NCBI RefSeq assembly: GCF_024273235.1
Contig: NZ_JANBVH010000001.1
Location: 124,001 to 188,000, forward strand
Source: Sphingomonas faeni
GTDB lineage: Bacteria; Pseudomonadota; Alphaproteobacteria; Sphingomonadales; Sphingomonadaceae
Reading direction: 5' to 3'
Length of the DNA: 64,000 nucleotides
A program made the translations under genes and the position numbers. Every line of letters begins with the position of its first letter. Position 1 is the first letter of the stretch. Positions 39,550 to 47,793 of the stretch are shown piece by piece. The notes under the pieces were generated by a model. It was not told the origin of the DNA. It was given only the letters and a program-made list of their open reading frames with translations, and did no database searches.

Positions 39550-39963
39550 ATGAGGCAACACGACGGCACAGAGGCACTAAACCGAGCCCGTGAGCTAAGG
39601 CGCAACGTGACCGAAGCAGAAGACAGGCTGTGGTACCACCTCCGCAGCCGCCGCCTCGGCAATTTTAAGTTCCGTCGCCAAGTCTGGATCGGCCCCTTCA
39701 TCGCCGACTTCCTCTGCATGGACGCGAGGCTAGTCGTCGAGGTAGACGGCAGCCGGCATAGCGACGACCTCGCCTATGACGACAGCCGAACCGCCTTCCT
39801 CGCGACCAAGGGATATCGTGTGATCCGTGTCTGGAACAACGACGTGATGCAGCGGATGGACGGTGTGCTTGCCGCTATCCTTTATGGCCTTACGGGCGTG
39901 CCCTCACCCTCCCATGCTTTGCATGGGCCCCTCCCTCTCCCCGTTGGGGAGAGGGGGAAGTGA
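39550..39963 (+). CDS. DUF559 endonuclease-domain protein framed by repeat arms
   Basis: 137 residues. DUF559 belongs to the PD-(D/E)XK nuclease superfamily, related to Vsr. Residues 1-115 carry the domain: [37 protein letters not shown], the metal-binding VVEVDGSRH, and [16 protein letters not shown]. The last 22 residues ([20 protein letters not shown]) are encoded by the right repeat arm, so the frame was extended into the repeat. The stop overlaps the aroC GTG (GTGA). No methylase or repair partner is nearby. A role in moving or copying the repeat is a hypothesis. Confidence 0.88.
   Translation: MRQHDGTEALNRARELRRNVTEAEDRLWYHLRSRRLGNFKFRRQVWIGPFIADFLCMDARLVVEVDGSRHSDDLAYDDSRTAFLATKGYRVIRVWNNDVMQRMDGVLAAILYGLTGVPSPSHALHGPLPLPVGERGK
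39899..39957. repeat. Right inverted arm of the family C-DUF559 unit
   Basis: TGCCCTCACCCTCCCATGCT to its end CCCCGTTGGGGAGAGGGGG: the inverted partner of 39489-39547. It encodes the C-terminal tail of the DUF559 protein and provides GGGGAG (39946-39951), 8 bases before the aroC GTG. Confidence 0.92.
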
Positions 39964-41027
39964 GTTTCAATACGTTTGGACGGCTGTTCCGCTTTACCAC
40001 CTGGGGTGAGTCGCATGGGCCTGCACTGGGTGCGGTGGTCGATGGGTGCCCGCCGGGGATTGGGCTGAGCGAGGCCGATATCCAGCCCTGGCTCGACAAG
40101 CGTCGCCCCGGCACGTCGCGCTTCACCACGCAGCGGCGGGAGCCCGACACCGTCCGCATCCTCTCGGGCGTGTTCGAGGGTCGCACCACCGGGACGCCGA
40201 TCAGCCTGATGATCGAGAATGTCGACCAGCGCTCGAAGGATTATTCCGATGTCGCCAAGGCCTATCGCCCCGGCCACGCCGATTACGCCTATGACGCAAA
40301 ATACGGGTTTCGCGATTTCCGGGGTGGTGGCCGCTCGTCCGCGCGCGAGACTGCGGCACGCGTCGCCGCCGGTGCGGTCGCGCGGCTCGTCGTGCCCCAG
40401 GTCCGCGTCCGCGCCTGGGTCGAGGCGATCGGTGGCGATGCGATCGACCCGGCGAAGTTCGACGATGCGCAGATCGACCAGAACCCTTTCTTCTGCCCCG
40501 ATGCCGACGCCGCGCTCCGCTGGGAGGCGCTTGTCGATGCGGCACGCAAGTCAGGCTCGTCGCTCGGGGCCGTGATCGCGTGCGAGGCGATCGGCGTGCC
40601 CGCAGGCTGGGGCGCGCCGCTCTATGCCAAGCTCGATTCCGAACTCGCCTCCGCCTGCATGAGCATCAACGCGGTCAAGGGAATCGAAATCGGCGACGGG
40701 TTCGCTGCCGCCGCGTTGTCAGGCGAGGCTAATGCGGATCCGATGCGTCCCGGTGTCGATGGTCCTGAGTTTCTTGCCAACCATGCAGGCGGGATCGCCG
40801 GCGGGATCGCGACCGGCCAGCCGATCCGCCTGCGCGTGGCGTTCAAGCCGACCAGCTCGATCCTCACCCCGGTCGAGACGATCAGCCCGACCGGCGAAGC
40901 CGCGACGATCGCCACCAAGGGGCGTCACGACCCGTGCGTCGGCATCCGCGGAGTCCCCGTCGTCGAGGCGATGGTGGCGCTCGTGCTGGCCGACCAGGCG
41001 TTGCTGCATCGGGGTCAGTGCGGCTGA
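39960..41027 (+). CDS. aroC: Chorismate synthase
   Basis: Converts 5-enolpyruvylshikimate 3-phosphate to chorismate, requiring reduced FMN. 355 residues. N-terminal [20 protein letters not shown] with the conserved GESHG; also [38 protein letters not shown] FMN region, and [20 protein letters not shown]. The GTG at 39960 gives the family-typical first residues, overlaps the DUF559 stop, and uses a Shine-Dalgarno inside the repeat arm. Without that arm the gene would have needed another leader. Confidence 0.96.
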   Translation: MSFNTFGRLFRFTTWGESHGPALGAVVDGCPPGIGLSEADIQPWLDKRRPGTSRFTTQRREPDTVRILSGVFEGRTTGTPISLMIENVDQRSKDYSDVAKAYRPGHADYAYDAKYGFRDFRGGGRSSARETAARVAAGAVARLVVPQVRVRAWVEAIGGDAIDPAKFDDAQIDQNPFFCPDADAALRWEALVDAARKSGSSLGAVIACEAIGVPAGWGAPLYAKLDSELASACMSINAVKGIEIGDGFAAAALSGEANADPMRPGVDGPEFLANHAGGIAGGIATGQPIRLRVAFKPTSSILTPVETISPTGEAATIATKGRHDPCVGIRGVPVVEAMVALVLADQALLHRGQCG

Positions 41028-41085
41028 CGACGGAACATTACGCAGCACTGAAGCGCTTGCTCTTCAATAACTTAGGAGAGTGACA

Positions 41086-41538
41086 ATGCGTATTCTGACT
41101 TCGATCGCAGCCGCAGCCCTGATTATTCCGGGCGTGGCGATGGCCCAGACCGGCACCACGGGTGGCACGATGGGCAGCGGCACGATGGGCGGTTCGACCA
41201 TGGGCGGCACGACCGGCGGCATGTCGACCGGCACGATGGATCAAGCGAATCCTTCGACGACCACGCAGTCGACCACAACGCGCACGCAGCGTGGCACGAA
41301 GGCGCGTAGCCGTACGAGTGGGACGACGTCGGGCACGATGAACGGCACGACCCGCGGTACCGGGACAACGGGCAGCACGATGTCGGGCACGACCGGCAGC
41401 ACGATGGGCGCCGATACGATGGGCGGCACGACCGGCACCACGACGGGTACGACGGGCGGTACCATGGGTGGCACGACCGCCGGTGGCACGATGGGTTCGA
41501 CCACGGGTGGAATGACCGGCACGACGACGCCGCGCTGA
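41086..41538 (+). CDS. Secreted Gly/Thr/Met-rich low-complexity protein
   Basis: 150 residues. Signal peptide MRILTSIAAAALIIPGVAMA, cleavage expected before QT. The mature part is almost entirely Gly, Thr, Met and Ser in GGT, GTM, GTT repeats (for example GGTMGSGTMGGSTMGGTTGG) apart from a basic stretch TTRTQRGTKARSRTSG. No known domain. AGGAG lies 7 bases upstream of ATG 41086. GGAAC at 41032-41036 with CGCT 17 bases on is only a weak stress-promoter resemblance. A terminator follows. Function unknown; an envelope or metal-binding role is speculative. Confidence 0.75.
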   Translation: MRILTSIAAAALIIPGVAMAQTGTTGGTMGSGTMGGSTMGGTTGGMSTGTMDQANPSTTTQSTTTRTQRGTKARSRTSGTTSGTMNGTTRGTGTTGSTMSGTTGSTMGADTMGGTTGTTTGTTGGTMGGTTAGGTMGSTTGGMTGTTTPR

Positions 41539-41560
41539 TCCAACCGTTCTCACGTAAATG

Positions 41561-41591
41561 AAAAGCCGGGCGAGCGATCGCCCGGCTTTTT
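41561..41591. terminator. Bidirectional intrinsic terminator
   Basis: AAAAGCCGGGCGA, a GCGA loop, and TCGCCCGGCTTTTT: a 13-base perfect stem with A-run before and T-run after. It serves both the Gly/Thr-rich gene (+) and purA (-), which converge here. Confidence 0.93.
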
Positions 41592-41596
41592 GCGTA

Positions 41597-42886
41597 TCAG
41601 TCCGAGAACGGATCGCGGACGAGGATCGTGTCGGCACGTTGCGGGCTGGTCGAAACCAGAGTCACCGGGCAGCGGATCAGCTCTTCGATCCGGCGGATAT
41701 ACTTGATCGCCTGTGCGGGCAGGTCGGCCCAGCTGCGCGCGCCGGCGGTCGTCTCCTGCCAGCCTTCCATCGTCTCGTAGATCGGCTCGACCAGCGCCTG
41801 GTCCGCCGCATGCGCGGGGAAGTAATCGAGCGTCTCGCCGCGAAGCTTGTAGCCGGTGCAGATCGACACGGTCTCGAACCCGTCGAGCACGTCGATCTTG
41901 GTCAGCGCGATTCCCGTGATGCCACCGACCGCCGCCGCCTGGCGCACCAGCACCGCGTCGAACCAGCCGCAGCGCCGCTTCCGCCCCGTGACGGTGCCGA
42001 ACTCATGCCCGCGGACGCCGAGGCGCTCGCCGGTCTCGTTCTCGAGCTCGGTCGGGAACGGTCCCGAGCCGACCCGCGTCGTGTACGCCTTGGCGATGCC
42101 GAGCACGAAGCCGACCGCGGATGGCCCGAGGCCCGACCCGCCGGCTGCGGCGCCCGCGATGGTGTTGGACGAGGTGACGAACGGATACGTACCGTGGTCG
42201 ACGTCGAGCAGCACGCCCTGCGCGCCCTCGAACAGGATCCGCTTGCCGGCCGAGCGCGCGGCATTGAGGTCGCGCCAGACGGGCTTGGCGAACGGGAGGA
42301 CGAAGCCGGCGATCTCGCGAAGTTCCGCGATCAGGCGGGCGCGGTCGATCGGCGGCTCGCCGAAGCCGGCGCGTAGCGCGTCGTGATGCGCGGTCAGGCG
42401 ATCGAGCTGCGGCCCGAGATCGTCGAGGTGGGCGAGATCGCACACGCGGATCGCACGGCGACCGACCTTGTCCTCATAGGCAGGCCCGATGCCGCGACGA
42501 GTCGTGCCGATCTTGCCGGCGCCGCTCGCATCCTCGCGCAGGCCGTCGAGATCGCGGTGGAACGGCAGGATCAGCGCGCAGGTATCGGCGATCCGCAGCG
42601 TCTCCGGGGTCGCGACGACGCCCTGAGCACCCAACCGCGCGATCTCGTCCTTCAGCGCCCAGGGATCGAGCACCACGCCGTTGCCGATGAACGACGGCGT
42701 GCCGCGGACGATGCCCGACGGCAGCAGCGACAGCTTGTAGACGTTGTCGCCGACGACGAGCGTGTGGCCGGCGTTATGCCCGCCCTGGAACCGCACGACC
42801 ATGTCGGCGCGCTCGGCGAGCCAGTCGACGATCTTGCCCTTGCCTTCGTCGCCCCATTGCGCGCCGATGACTGCTACGTTGGCCAC
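41597..42886 (-). CDS. purA: Adenylosuccinate synthetase
   Basis: First step from IMP to AMP: joins IMP and aspartate using GTP. 429 residues, full length. [20 protein letters not shown] includes the P-loop-like GTP site and the catalytic Asp; [10 protein letters not shown] has the catalytic His. [20 protein letters not shown] and [17 protein letters not shown] are also intact. Downstream of hisZ on the same strand, separated by a repeat-containing gap of 174 bases. Ends at the shared terminator. Confidence 0.96.
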   Translation of the reverse strand: MANVAVIGAQWGDEGKGKIVDWLAERADMVVRFQGGHNAGHTLVVGDNVYKLSLLPSGIVRGTPSFIGNGVVLDPWALKDEIARLGAQGVVATPETLRIADTCALILPFHRDLDGLREDASGAGKIGTTRRGIGPAYEDKVGRRAIRVCDLAHLDDLGPQLDRLTAHHDALRAGFGEPPIDRARLIAELREIAGFVLPFAKPVWRDLNAARSAGKRILFEGAQGVLLDVDHGTYPFVTSSNTIAGAAAGGSGLGPSAVGFVLGIAKAYTTRVGSGPFPTELENETGERLGVRGHEFGTVTGRKRRCGWFDAVLVRQAAAVGGITGIALTKIDVLDGFETVSICTGYKLRGETLDYFPAHAADQALVEPIYETMEGWQETTAGARSWADLPAQAIKYIRRIEELIRCPVTLVSTSPQRADTILVRDPFSD

Positions 42887-42947
42887 TATCGTGTCTCCAA
42901 GTATATGGCGGGACCAGTATCCAGCCAGAGTGAAATCAGTGTCGACA

Positions 42948-43041
42948 CCCCGGATTTAGTCCGGGGTCCACCGTCGCGCGTGATCGACCATCGATTGGTT
43001 TGCGGCACGGTGGATGCCGGAACAGGTCCGGCATGACGGGG
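42948..43041. repeat. Family G palindromic repeat (hisZ-purA)
   Basis: CCCCGGATTTAGTCCGGGG (42948-42966) with GTCCACCGTC, then an inverted part with CACGGTGGATGCCGGAACAG and GTCCGGCATGACGGGG. The two hairpins differ in loop and stem but share the TCCACCG/CGGTGGA joint. Only one clear copy is in the window. Confidence 0.7.
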
Positions 43042-43060
43042 TCGTTCGTTCGCGCAGCGC

Positions 43061-44161
43061 CTACAGCGCGCGGGGCTCGCCCGCCACCCAAAGATGTGTG
43101 CAGACTTGTGCTTCGGGGGTGTCGCCGGCGTCTAAGGCGGCGACGGTGACCCAGCCCTGCGCGCGCATTGCCGCGCCTTCGCTGGCTTGGGTGCCGAACG
43201 GGAGGAAGAGGCGGCGGCGGTCGACGGTGGCGGTGCGCTCGACCAGGGCGTCGGCGTAAAGCGAGAAGCCGGTGGCGGCTTCCTCGGCGCCGTTCTCGTG
43301 GACGACCGTGTAGGTGCCGCCGCGGCCGACTTCGCGGGCGCTACCATCGGCAAAAAGCGAGAAGCCGAGCCAGGTCTGGTATTCGAAGCCGTGCCGCTCG
43401 GTCGGATCGAGCGTGAGCGCGACGCGGCCGTCGAGTGCTTCGGCGATGCGGGCGAGACCGTCGAGGCGGGAGGCGAGTGCACCGGTGGTGTCGAAGGCGC
43501 GGAGGCGGTCCATGGCTTGCGCAAACGGGCCAGCGGCTTCGATCAGTGGGAGATAGGCGGGTGCAAGTGCGGCGACGGCGCCGGCGTCCTTGGCATCGAG
43601 CCGGTCGCGCAAGGTGGCGATCTGCTCGGGTGCGACGGGGAGCGGGCCGGCGGCGAGCGTCGGTACCAGGTCGGGGAGCGTGAAGTCGATCGACGCGCCG
43701 GTCACGTCGGCGGCGGCGATCATGTCGGCCGCGACCGCGACGAGTTCCTGCGCGGCGGCGACCGAGTCGAGGCCGATGAGTTCGCAGCCGATCTGCCGGG
43801 TCTCGCGGGCGGGCGCGAGCTGCGAGGCGCGCAGTTTCAGCACGGAGCCGGCGTAGCTGAGGCGCACCGGGCGCGGGTGGTGGCCCATGCGGGTGGCGGC
43901 GATCCGCGCGACCTGCGCGGTGATGTCGGGGCGGATCGCGAGGGTGCGCTGCGACACCGGATCAACGAAGCGCACCGCGTCGTGGAGGCCGCCGGCCTTG
44001 AGCCGCATCTCAAGACCGTCGGCAAATTCGGCGAGCGGCGGGTCGACGCGTTCGTAGCCGTGCAGGCGCGCGGCTTCGAGCACGCGGGCCTCCAGTGCCG
44101 CTGCCGAATCGGCGAACGGCGGGAGGCGATCTCGGAAGCCTTCGGGGAGGAGTGCGGTCAT
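43061..44161 (-). CDS. hisZ: ATP phosphoribosyltransferase regulatory subunit HisZ
   Basis: HisRS-like regulatory subunit that activates the short form of HisG in the first step of histidine synthesis. 366 residues. Seen: PEGFRDRLPPFADSAAALEA, VDPVSQRTLAIRPDITAQVA, RLSYAGSVLKLR, and the C-terminal half with GGTYTVVHENGAEEAATGFS. It lacks an anticodon-binding domain, as expected for HisZ. Start ATG 44161 overlaps the DUF559 stop by 4 bases. HisG is outside the window. Confidence 0.92.
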   Translation of the reverse strand: MTALLPEGFRDRLPPFADSAAALEARVLEAARLHGYERVDPPLAEFADGLEMRLKAGGLHDAVRFVDPVSQRTLAIRPDITAQVARIAATRMGHHPRPVRLSYAGSVLKLRASQLAPARETRQIGCELIGLDSVAAAQELVAVAADMIAAADVTGASIDFTLPDLVPTLAAGPLPVAPEQIATLRDRLDAKDAGAVAALAPAYLPLIEAAGPFAQAMDRLRAFDTTGALASRLDGLARIAEALDGRVALTLDPTERHGFEYQTWLGFSLFADGSAREVGRGGTYTVVHENGAEEAATGFSLYADALVERTATVDRRRLFLPFGTQASEGAAMRAQGWVTVAALDAGDTPEAQVCTHLWVAGEPRAL

Positions 44162-44520
44162 CGTATCTGGTCCACGCGCGTCACCAGTGCATCGCCGAGC
44201 ACCTGCAAAACGCCTTCGAGATTGGTCATCACATCGGTATTGGCGAAACGGATCACCCGATATCCCTGCTCTTCCAGCCACGCCGTCCTGCGGGCGTCGC
44301 GTGCTTGGTCGGTGTGCGTATCCCCGTCAAGCTCGACGACCAGCATGTGCGAACGTGCGACGAAATCCGCGATAAACGCGCCGATCACGACCTGGCGGGT
44401 GAACTTCACGCCTTGGAAGCGCTTGGCGCGAACCTGATGCCACAGCCGCATTTCCGGACCGGTCTGTCCAGACCGCATGACCTTCGCACGGCCCAGCATG
44501 ACGTCGTCGGTCTTGGGCAC
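44158..44520 (-). CDS. Second DUF559 endonuclease-domain protein next to a family C repeat
   Basis: 120 residues from GTG 44520 (MPKTDDVMLGRAKVMRSGQT). DUF559 core: PEMRLWHQVRAKRFQGVKFT, IADFVARSHMLVVELDGDTH, EEQGYRVIRFANTDVMTNLE. The GTG follows GAGGGAG at the end of the family C unit (44523-44624); a TTG at 44568 would add 16 residues encoded by the repeat. The stop overlaps hisZ (ATGA). A repeat arm is only on the 5' side. It shares the domain but not close sequence with the DUF559 protein at 39550. Confidence 0.85.
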   Translation of the reverse strand: MPKTDDVMLGRAKVMRSGQTGPEMRLWHQVRAKRFQGVKFTRQVVIGAFIADFVARSHMLVVELDGDTHTDQARDARRTAWLEEQGYRVIRFANTDVMTNLEGVLQVLGDALVTRVDQIR

Positions 44521-44522
44521 TG

Positions 44523-44624
44523 CTCCCTCTCCCCTTTGGGGAGAGGGCCGGGGAGAGGGGCGCCCCAAACGCCATCTCTCGGTACTGCCCCTCTCCCCTA
44601 CCCTCTCCCCAAGGGGAGAGGGAG
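44523..44624. repeat. Family C palindromic repeat upstream of DUF559-hisZ
   Basis: Left CTCCCTCTCCCCTTTGGGGA and right arm CCCTCTCCCCAAGGGGAGAG are inverted, with GGGAGAGGGGC/GCCCCTCTCCC inside. It lies between the serA stop (44630) and the DUF559 start on the same strand and supplies the latter's ribosome site. Confidence 0.9.
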
Positions 44625-44629
44625 TCTTG

Positions 44630-46207
44630 TCAGAAGTTGAGGCCCATTGCGGTCTTTACGCCTGGCAGCGCGCGGACCTTCGTCAACAGGTCGGGGGTCA
44701 CCGCCTCGTCGACCGAGAGCAGCAGCACCGCCTCGCCACCCGCCGAACGCCGCCCGAGATGGAACGTCCCGATGTTCACCCCGGCCTCGCCCAACGCCGT
44801 CCCGAGACGACCGATGAACCCAGGCGCATCCTCGTTGACGACGTACAGCATCGGCCCGGCCAGATCCGCCTCGATCTTGATCCCCAGCAGTTCCACCAGA
44901 CGCGGCGCCGAATCGCCGAACAGCGTGCCGGCCACCGACCGCTCGCCGTCCTCGGTCTTCACCGAGACGCGCAGCAGCGTGTGATAGTCCGCCTCGCGCT
45001 CGGTACGGACTTCGCGGACCTCAAGGCCACGCTCGCGCGCCAGCACCGGTGCGTTGACCATGTTGACGGTCGCGGTCTGCGTCTGGAGATAGCCGGCGAG
45101 CACCGCACTAGTGATCGGCTTGGGGTTCAGATCGGCCGCCGCGCCCTCGGTATGCACCGAGATCCGCGACACCGCGCCGGTGGTCAGCTGCCCGACCAGC
45201 GAACCCAGCTTCTCCGCGAGCGCCATGTACGGCTTCAACTTCGGCGCTTCCTCGGCCGACAGCGACGGCATGTTGAGCGCGTTGGTGACGCCGCCCGACA
45301 TCAGGAAATCGGCCATCTGCTCGGCGACCTGGATCGCGACGTTGACCTGCGCCTCGGTGGTCGACGCGCCGAGATGCGGCGTGCTGATGAAGTTCGGCGT
45401 GTTGAACAACGGCGATGCCTTGGCGGGCTCCTCGACGAACACGTCGAGCGCCGCACCGCCGACCTGCCCTGAATCGAGCGCCGCCTTCAGCGCGACCTCG
45501 TCGATCAGGCCACCGCGGGCGCAGTTGATGATCCGCACGCCCTTCTTGGTCTTGGCGAGCGCCTCGGCCGAGAGGATGTTGCGCGTCTGGTCGGTCAGCG
45601 GCGTGTGCAGCGTGATGAAGTCGGCGCGGGCGAGCAGTTCGTCGAGCGTGACCTTCTCGACACCGATCTCGATCGCGCGCTCGGGCGTCAGGAACGGGTC
45701 GAACGCGACGACCTTCATCTTGAGGCCGCGCGCACGGTCGGCGACGATCGAGCCGATATTGCCCGCACCGATCAGGCCGAGCGTCTTGGACGTCAGCTCG
45801 ACGCCCATGAAGCGGTTCTTCTCCCACTTGCCGGCCTGCGTGGAAGCGTCAGCTTCCGGGAGTTGCCGGGCGAGCGCGAACATCAGCGCGATCGCGTGCT
45901 CGGCGGTGGTGATCGAGTTGCCGAACGGGGTGTTCATCACGACCACGCCCTTCGCCGAGGCGGCGGGGATGTCGACGTTGTCGACGCCGATCCCGGCGCG
46001 GCCGACGACCTTGAGGTTGGTGGCGTGCTCGAGGATTTCCTTGGTAACCTTGGTCGAGCTGCGGATCGCGAGGCCGTCATACTCGCCGATCATCGCCATG
46101 AGTTCGGCAGGCGTCTTGCCGGTGATCTCGTCGACCTCGACGCCGCGTTCGCGGAAGATTTGCGCCGCGCGGGGATCCATTTTGTCGGAGATGAGGACTT
46201 TTGGCAT
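44630..46207 (-). CDS. serA: D-3-phosphoglycerate dehydrogenase
   Basis: First step of the phosphorylated serine pathway, NAD-dependent. 525 residues: long form with intervening (ASB) and C-terminal ACT domains. GRAGIGVDNVDIPAASAKGV, NAD site TLGLIGAGNIGSIVADRARG, RIINCARGGLIDEVAL, catalytic His in STPHLGASTTEAQ. ACT region VVNEDAPGFIGRLGTALGEA suggests serine or other amino-acid feedback. Second gene of serC-serA. Confidence 0.96.
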   Translation of the reverse strand: MPKVLISDKMDPRAAQIFRERGVEVDEITGKTPAELMAMIGEYDGLAIRSSTKVTKEILEHATNLKVVGRAGIGVDNVDIPAASAKGVVVMNTPFGNSITTAEHAIALMFALARQLPEADASTQAGKWEKNRFMGVELTSKTLGLIGAGNIGSIVADRARGLKMKVVAFDPFLTPERAIEIGVEKVTLDELLARADFITLHTPLTDQTRNILSAEALAKTKKGVRIINCARGGLIDEVALKAALDSGQVGGAALDVFVEEPAKASPLFNTPNFISTPHLGASTTEAQVNVAIQVAEQMADFLMSGGVTNALNMPSLSAEEAPKLKPYMALAEKLGSLVGQLTTGAVSRISVHTEGAAADLNPKPITSAVLAGYLQTQTATVNMVNAPVLARERGLEVREVRTEREADYHTLLRVSVKTEDGERSVAGTLFGDSAPRLVELLGIKIEADLAGPMLYVVNEDAPGFIGRLGTALGEAGVNIGTFHLGRRSAGGEAVLLLSVDEAVTPDLLTKVRALPGVKTAMGLNF

Positions 46208-46272
46208 GGGATTGCTCCTGGGAATTTCGGGGGAATTGGGGTGCCGCCTTCCGTTCCGATCCTCACCGCCTC

Positions 46273-46374
46273 CCCGTCATCCCGGCGGACGCCGGGACCC
46301 ACGGTTGCGGTTCGCTTCATGGGCGACTGCGCCGTGTCCATGGGTCCCGGCGTGCGCCGGGATGACGGAATGGG
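46273..46374. repeat. Family E palindromic repeat (serC-serA)
   Basis: GTCATCCCGGCGGACGCCGG with GACCCACGGTTGCGG on the left and CCATGGGTCCCGGCG...GGGATGACGG on the right. Its interior is also similar to the complement of 50198-50301, so the whole 100-base unit is conserved, not only the palindromes. It lies inside the serC-serA transcript. Confidence 0.9.
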
Positions 46375-46417
46375 GGGTGTTGGTTGGAGGGAGGGCTAAA
46401 AGAGGCGCGGTAGCTGG

Positions 46418-47572
46418 TCAGCCGGCCTTGGCGGTCGCGTAGGCCCAGTCGAGCCAGGGGCCGAGCGCCTCGATATCGGCGGTATCGACGGTCGCGCCGC
46501 ACCAGATACGCAAGCCCGGAGGCGCGTCGCGATAGCCGGCGACGTCATACGCCGCGCCAGCCTTTTCCAGCGCCGAGGCCATCGCCTTGATCAACGCCTC
46601 GTCCGCACCCTCGACCGTGAGGCATACGCTGGTCTTCGACCGCGTTGCCGGATCGGCGGCGAGGTGCCCGAGCCAATCGCGCTCATCGACGATCTTGTCG
46701 AGCGCCGCGGCATTGGCATCCGACCGCTTGATCAGCCCGTCTTCGCCGAGCGACTTCGCCCATTCGAGGCTGAAGATCGCATCCTCGACCGCGAGCATCG
46801 ACGGCGTGTTGATCGTCTCGCCCTTGAACACGCCCTCGGCGAGCTTGCCCTTCGAGACGAGGCGGAACACCTTCGGCAACGGCCAGGCGGGCGTGTACGT
46901 CTCCAGCCGCTCGACCGCGCGCGGGCCGAGGATCAGCACGCCGTGCGCGCCCTCGCCGCCGAGCACCTTCTGCCACGAGAAGGTGGCCACATCGATCTTC
47001 GTCCAGTCGATGTCGTAGGCGAACACGCCCGACGTCGCATCGGCGAACGACAGGCCCTCGCGGTCGTCCGGGATCCAGTCCGCGTTCGGCACGCGCACGC
47101 CGCTGGTGGTGCCGTTCCAGGTGAACAGCACGTCGTTCGACCAGTCGACCGCGTTCAGATCGGGAAGCTGGCCGTAGTCGGCGCGGATCACGGTGGGGTC
47201 GATCTTGAGCTGCTTCACGGCATCGGTGACCCAGCCCTCGCCGAAGCTTTCCCAGGCGAGCGCGGTTATCGGACGCGCGCCCAGCATCGTCCACATCGCC
47301 ATCTCGTACGCGCCGGTATCGGAGCCGGGGACGATGCCGATGCGGTGCGTATCGGGGAGCTTCAGCAGTTCGCGCATCAGGTCGATGCTGTACTGGAGGC
47401 GGGTCTTGCCGATCTTCGAGCGATGCGAGCGACCGAGCGAATCGGTGGCGAGCTTGTCCGCGGACCAACCAGGCGGTTTCGCGCAGGGACCGGAGCTGAA
47501 AAAGGGGCGTGCGGGCTTCGTAGCAGGCAGCGCAGGCGCACCTGTAGCGGGTGCGTAGGTCGTATTCGTCAA
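46418..47572 (-). CDS. serC: Phosphoserine aminotransferase
   Basis: Second step of serine synthesis, PLP-dependent transfer from glutamate. 384 residues. RPFFSSGPCAKPPGWSADKL, SHRSKIGKTRLQYSIDLMRE, the PLP lysine in TFSWQKVLGGEGAHGVLILG. The TTG start (47572) is chosen because GGAGAG lies 7 bases upstream and the product starts as in relatives (MTNTTYAPATG); an ATG at 47662 would be within the leader RNA. The leader may fold over the ribosome site. Confidence 0.94.
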   Translation of the reverse strand: MTNTTYAPATGAPALPATKPARPFFSSGPCAKPPGWSADKLATDSLGRSHRSKIGKTRLQYSIDLMRELLKLPDTHRIGIVPGSDTGAYEMAMWTMLGARPITALAWESFGEGWVTDAVKQLKIDPTVIRADYGQLPDLNAVDWSNDVLFTWNGTTSGVRVPNADWIPDDREGLSFADATSGVFAYDIDWTKIDVATFSWQKVLGGEGAHGVLILGPRAVERLETYTPAWPLPKVFRLVSKGKLAEGVFKGETINTPSMLAVEDAIFSLEWAKSLGEDGLIKRSDANAAALDKIVDERDWLGHLAADPATRSKTSVCLTVEGADEALIKAMASALEKAGAAYDVAGYRDAPPGLRIWCGATVDTADIEALGPWLDWAYATAKAG

Positions 47573-47640
47573 TGTATCTCTCCTCACAGAGAGCACGCGC
47601 GGCGTTGGGACCGCGTGGCCCGTCGCCGGCCCTAACGGCG
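47573..47640 (-). ncRNA. Structured serC leader, candidate serC RNA motif
   Basis: On the minus strand, stem CACGCGG...CCGCGCGTG (one bulge) is followed by CTCTC...GAGAG, in which GAGAG is part of the serC Shine-Dalgarno. A TTGACA at 47656-47651 may be the -35 box, making a leader of about 50 bases. The serC motif is a known cis-RNA before serC in Alphaproteobacteria; I recognise the position and architecture, not a verified model match. Confidence 0.5.
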
Positions 47641-47793
47641 TTCCCGGGAGTGTCAACCGCATCGGGGACAGTTGTTTCGTTTCGCCACCGTCACTAACCT
47701 GAAAATTTTCGGGGGAAATGACATGCGCGAGTCTGCCAAAGACGCTGGCGCGGCAGGCGCACGATTGTTACGTAGTAGAGCAGTCACGCCGTC

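Noticed and set aside
39489..39963. Insertion sequence with transposase
   Set aside because: No DDE, HUH or serine/tyrosine recombinase is encoded and no target-site duplication could be defined; only a DUF559 nuclease domain is present, so it is reported as a repeat-associated unit.
41038..41637. Minus-strand frames opposite the Gly/Thr-rich gene
   Set aside because: The repeats in the real gene give open complementary frames; the terminator and ribosome site favour the plus-strand gene.
47572..47662. Longer serC start at ATG 47662
   Set aside because: It would encode 30 unconserved residues across the structured leader; the TTG has a good Shine-Dalgarno and a family-like N-terminus.
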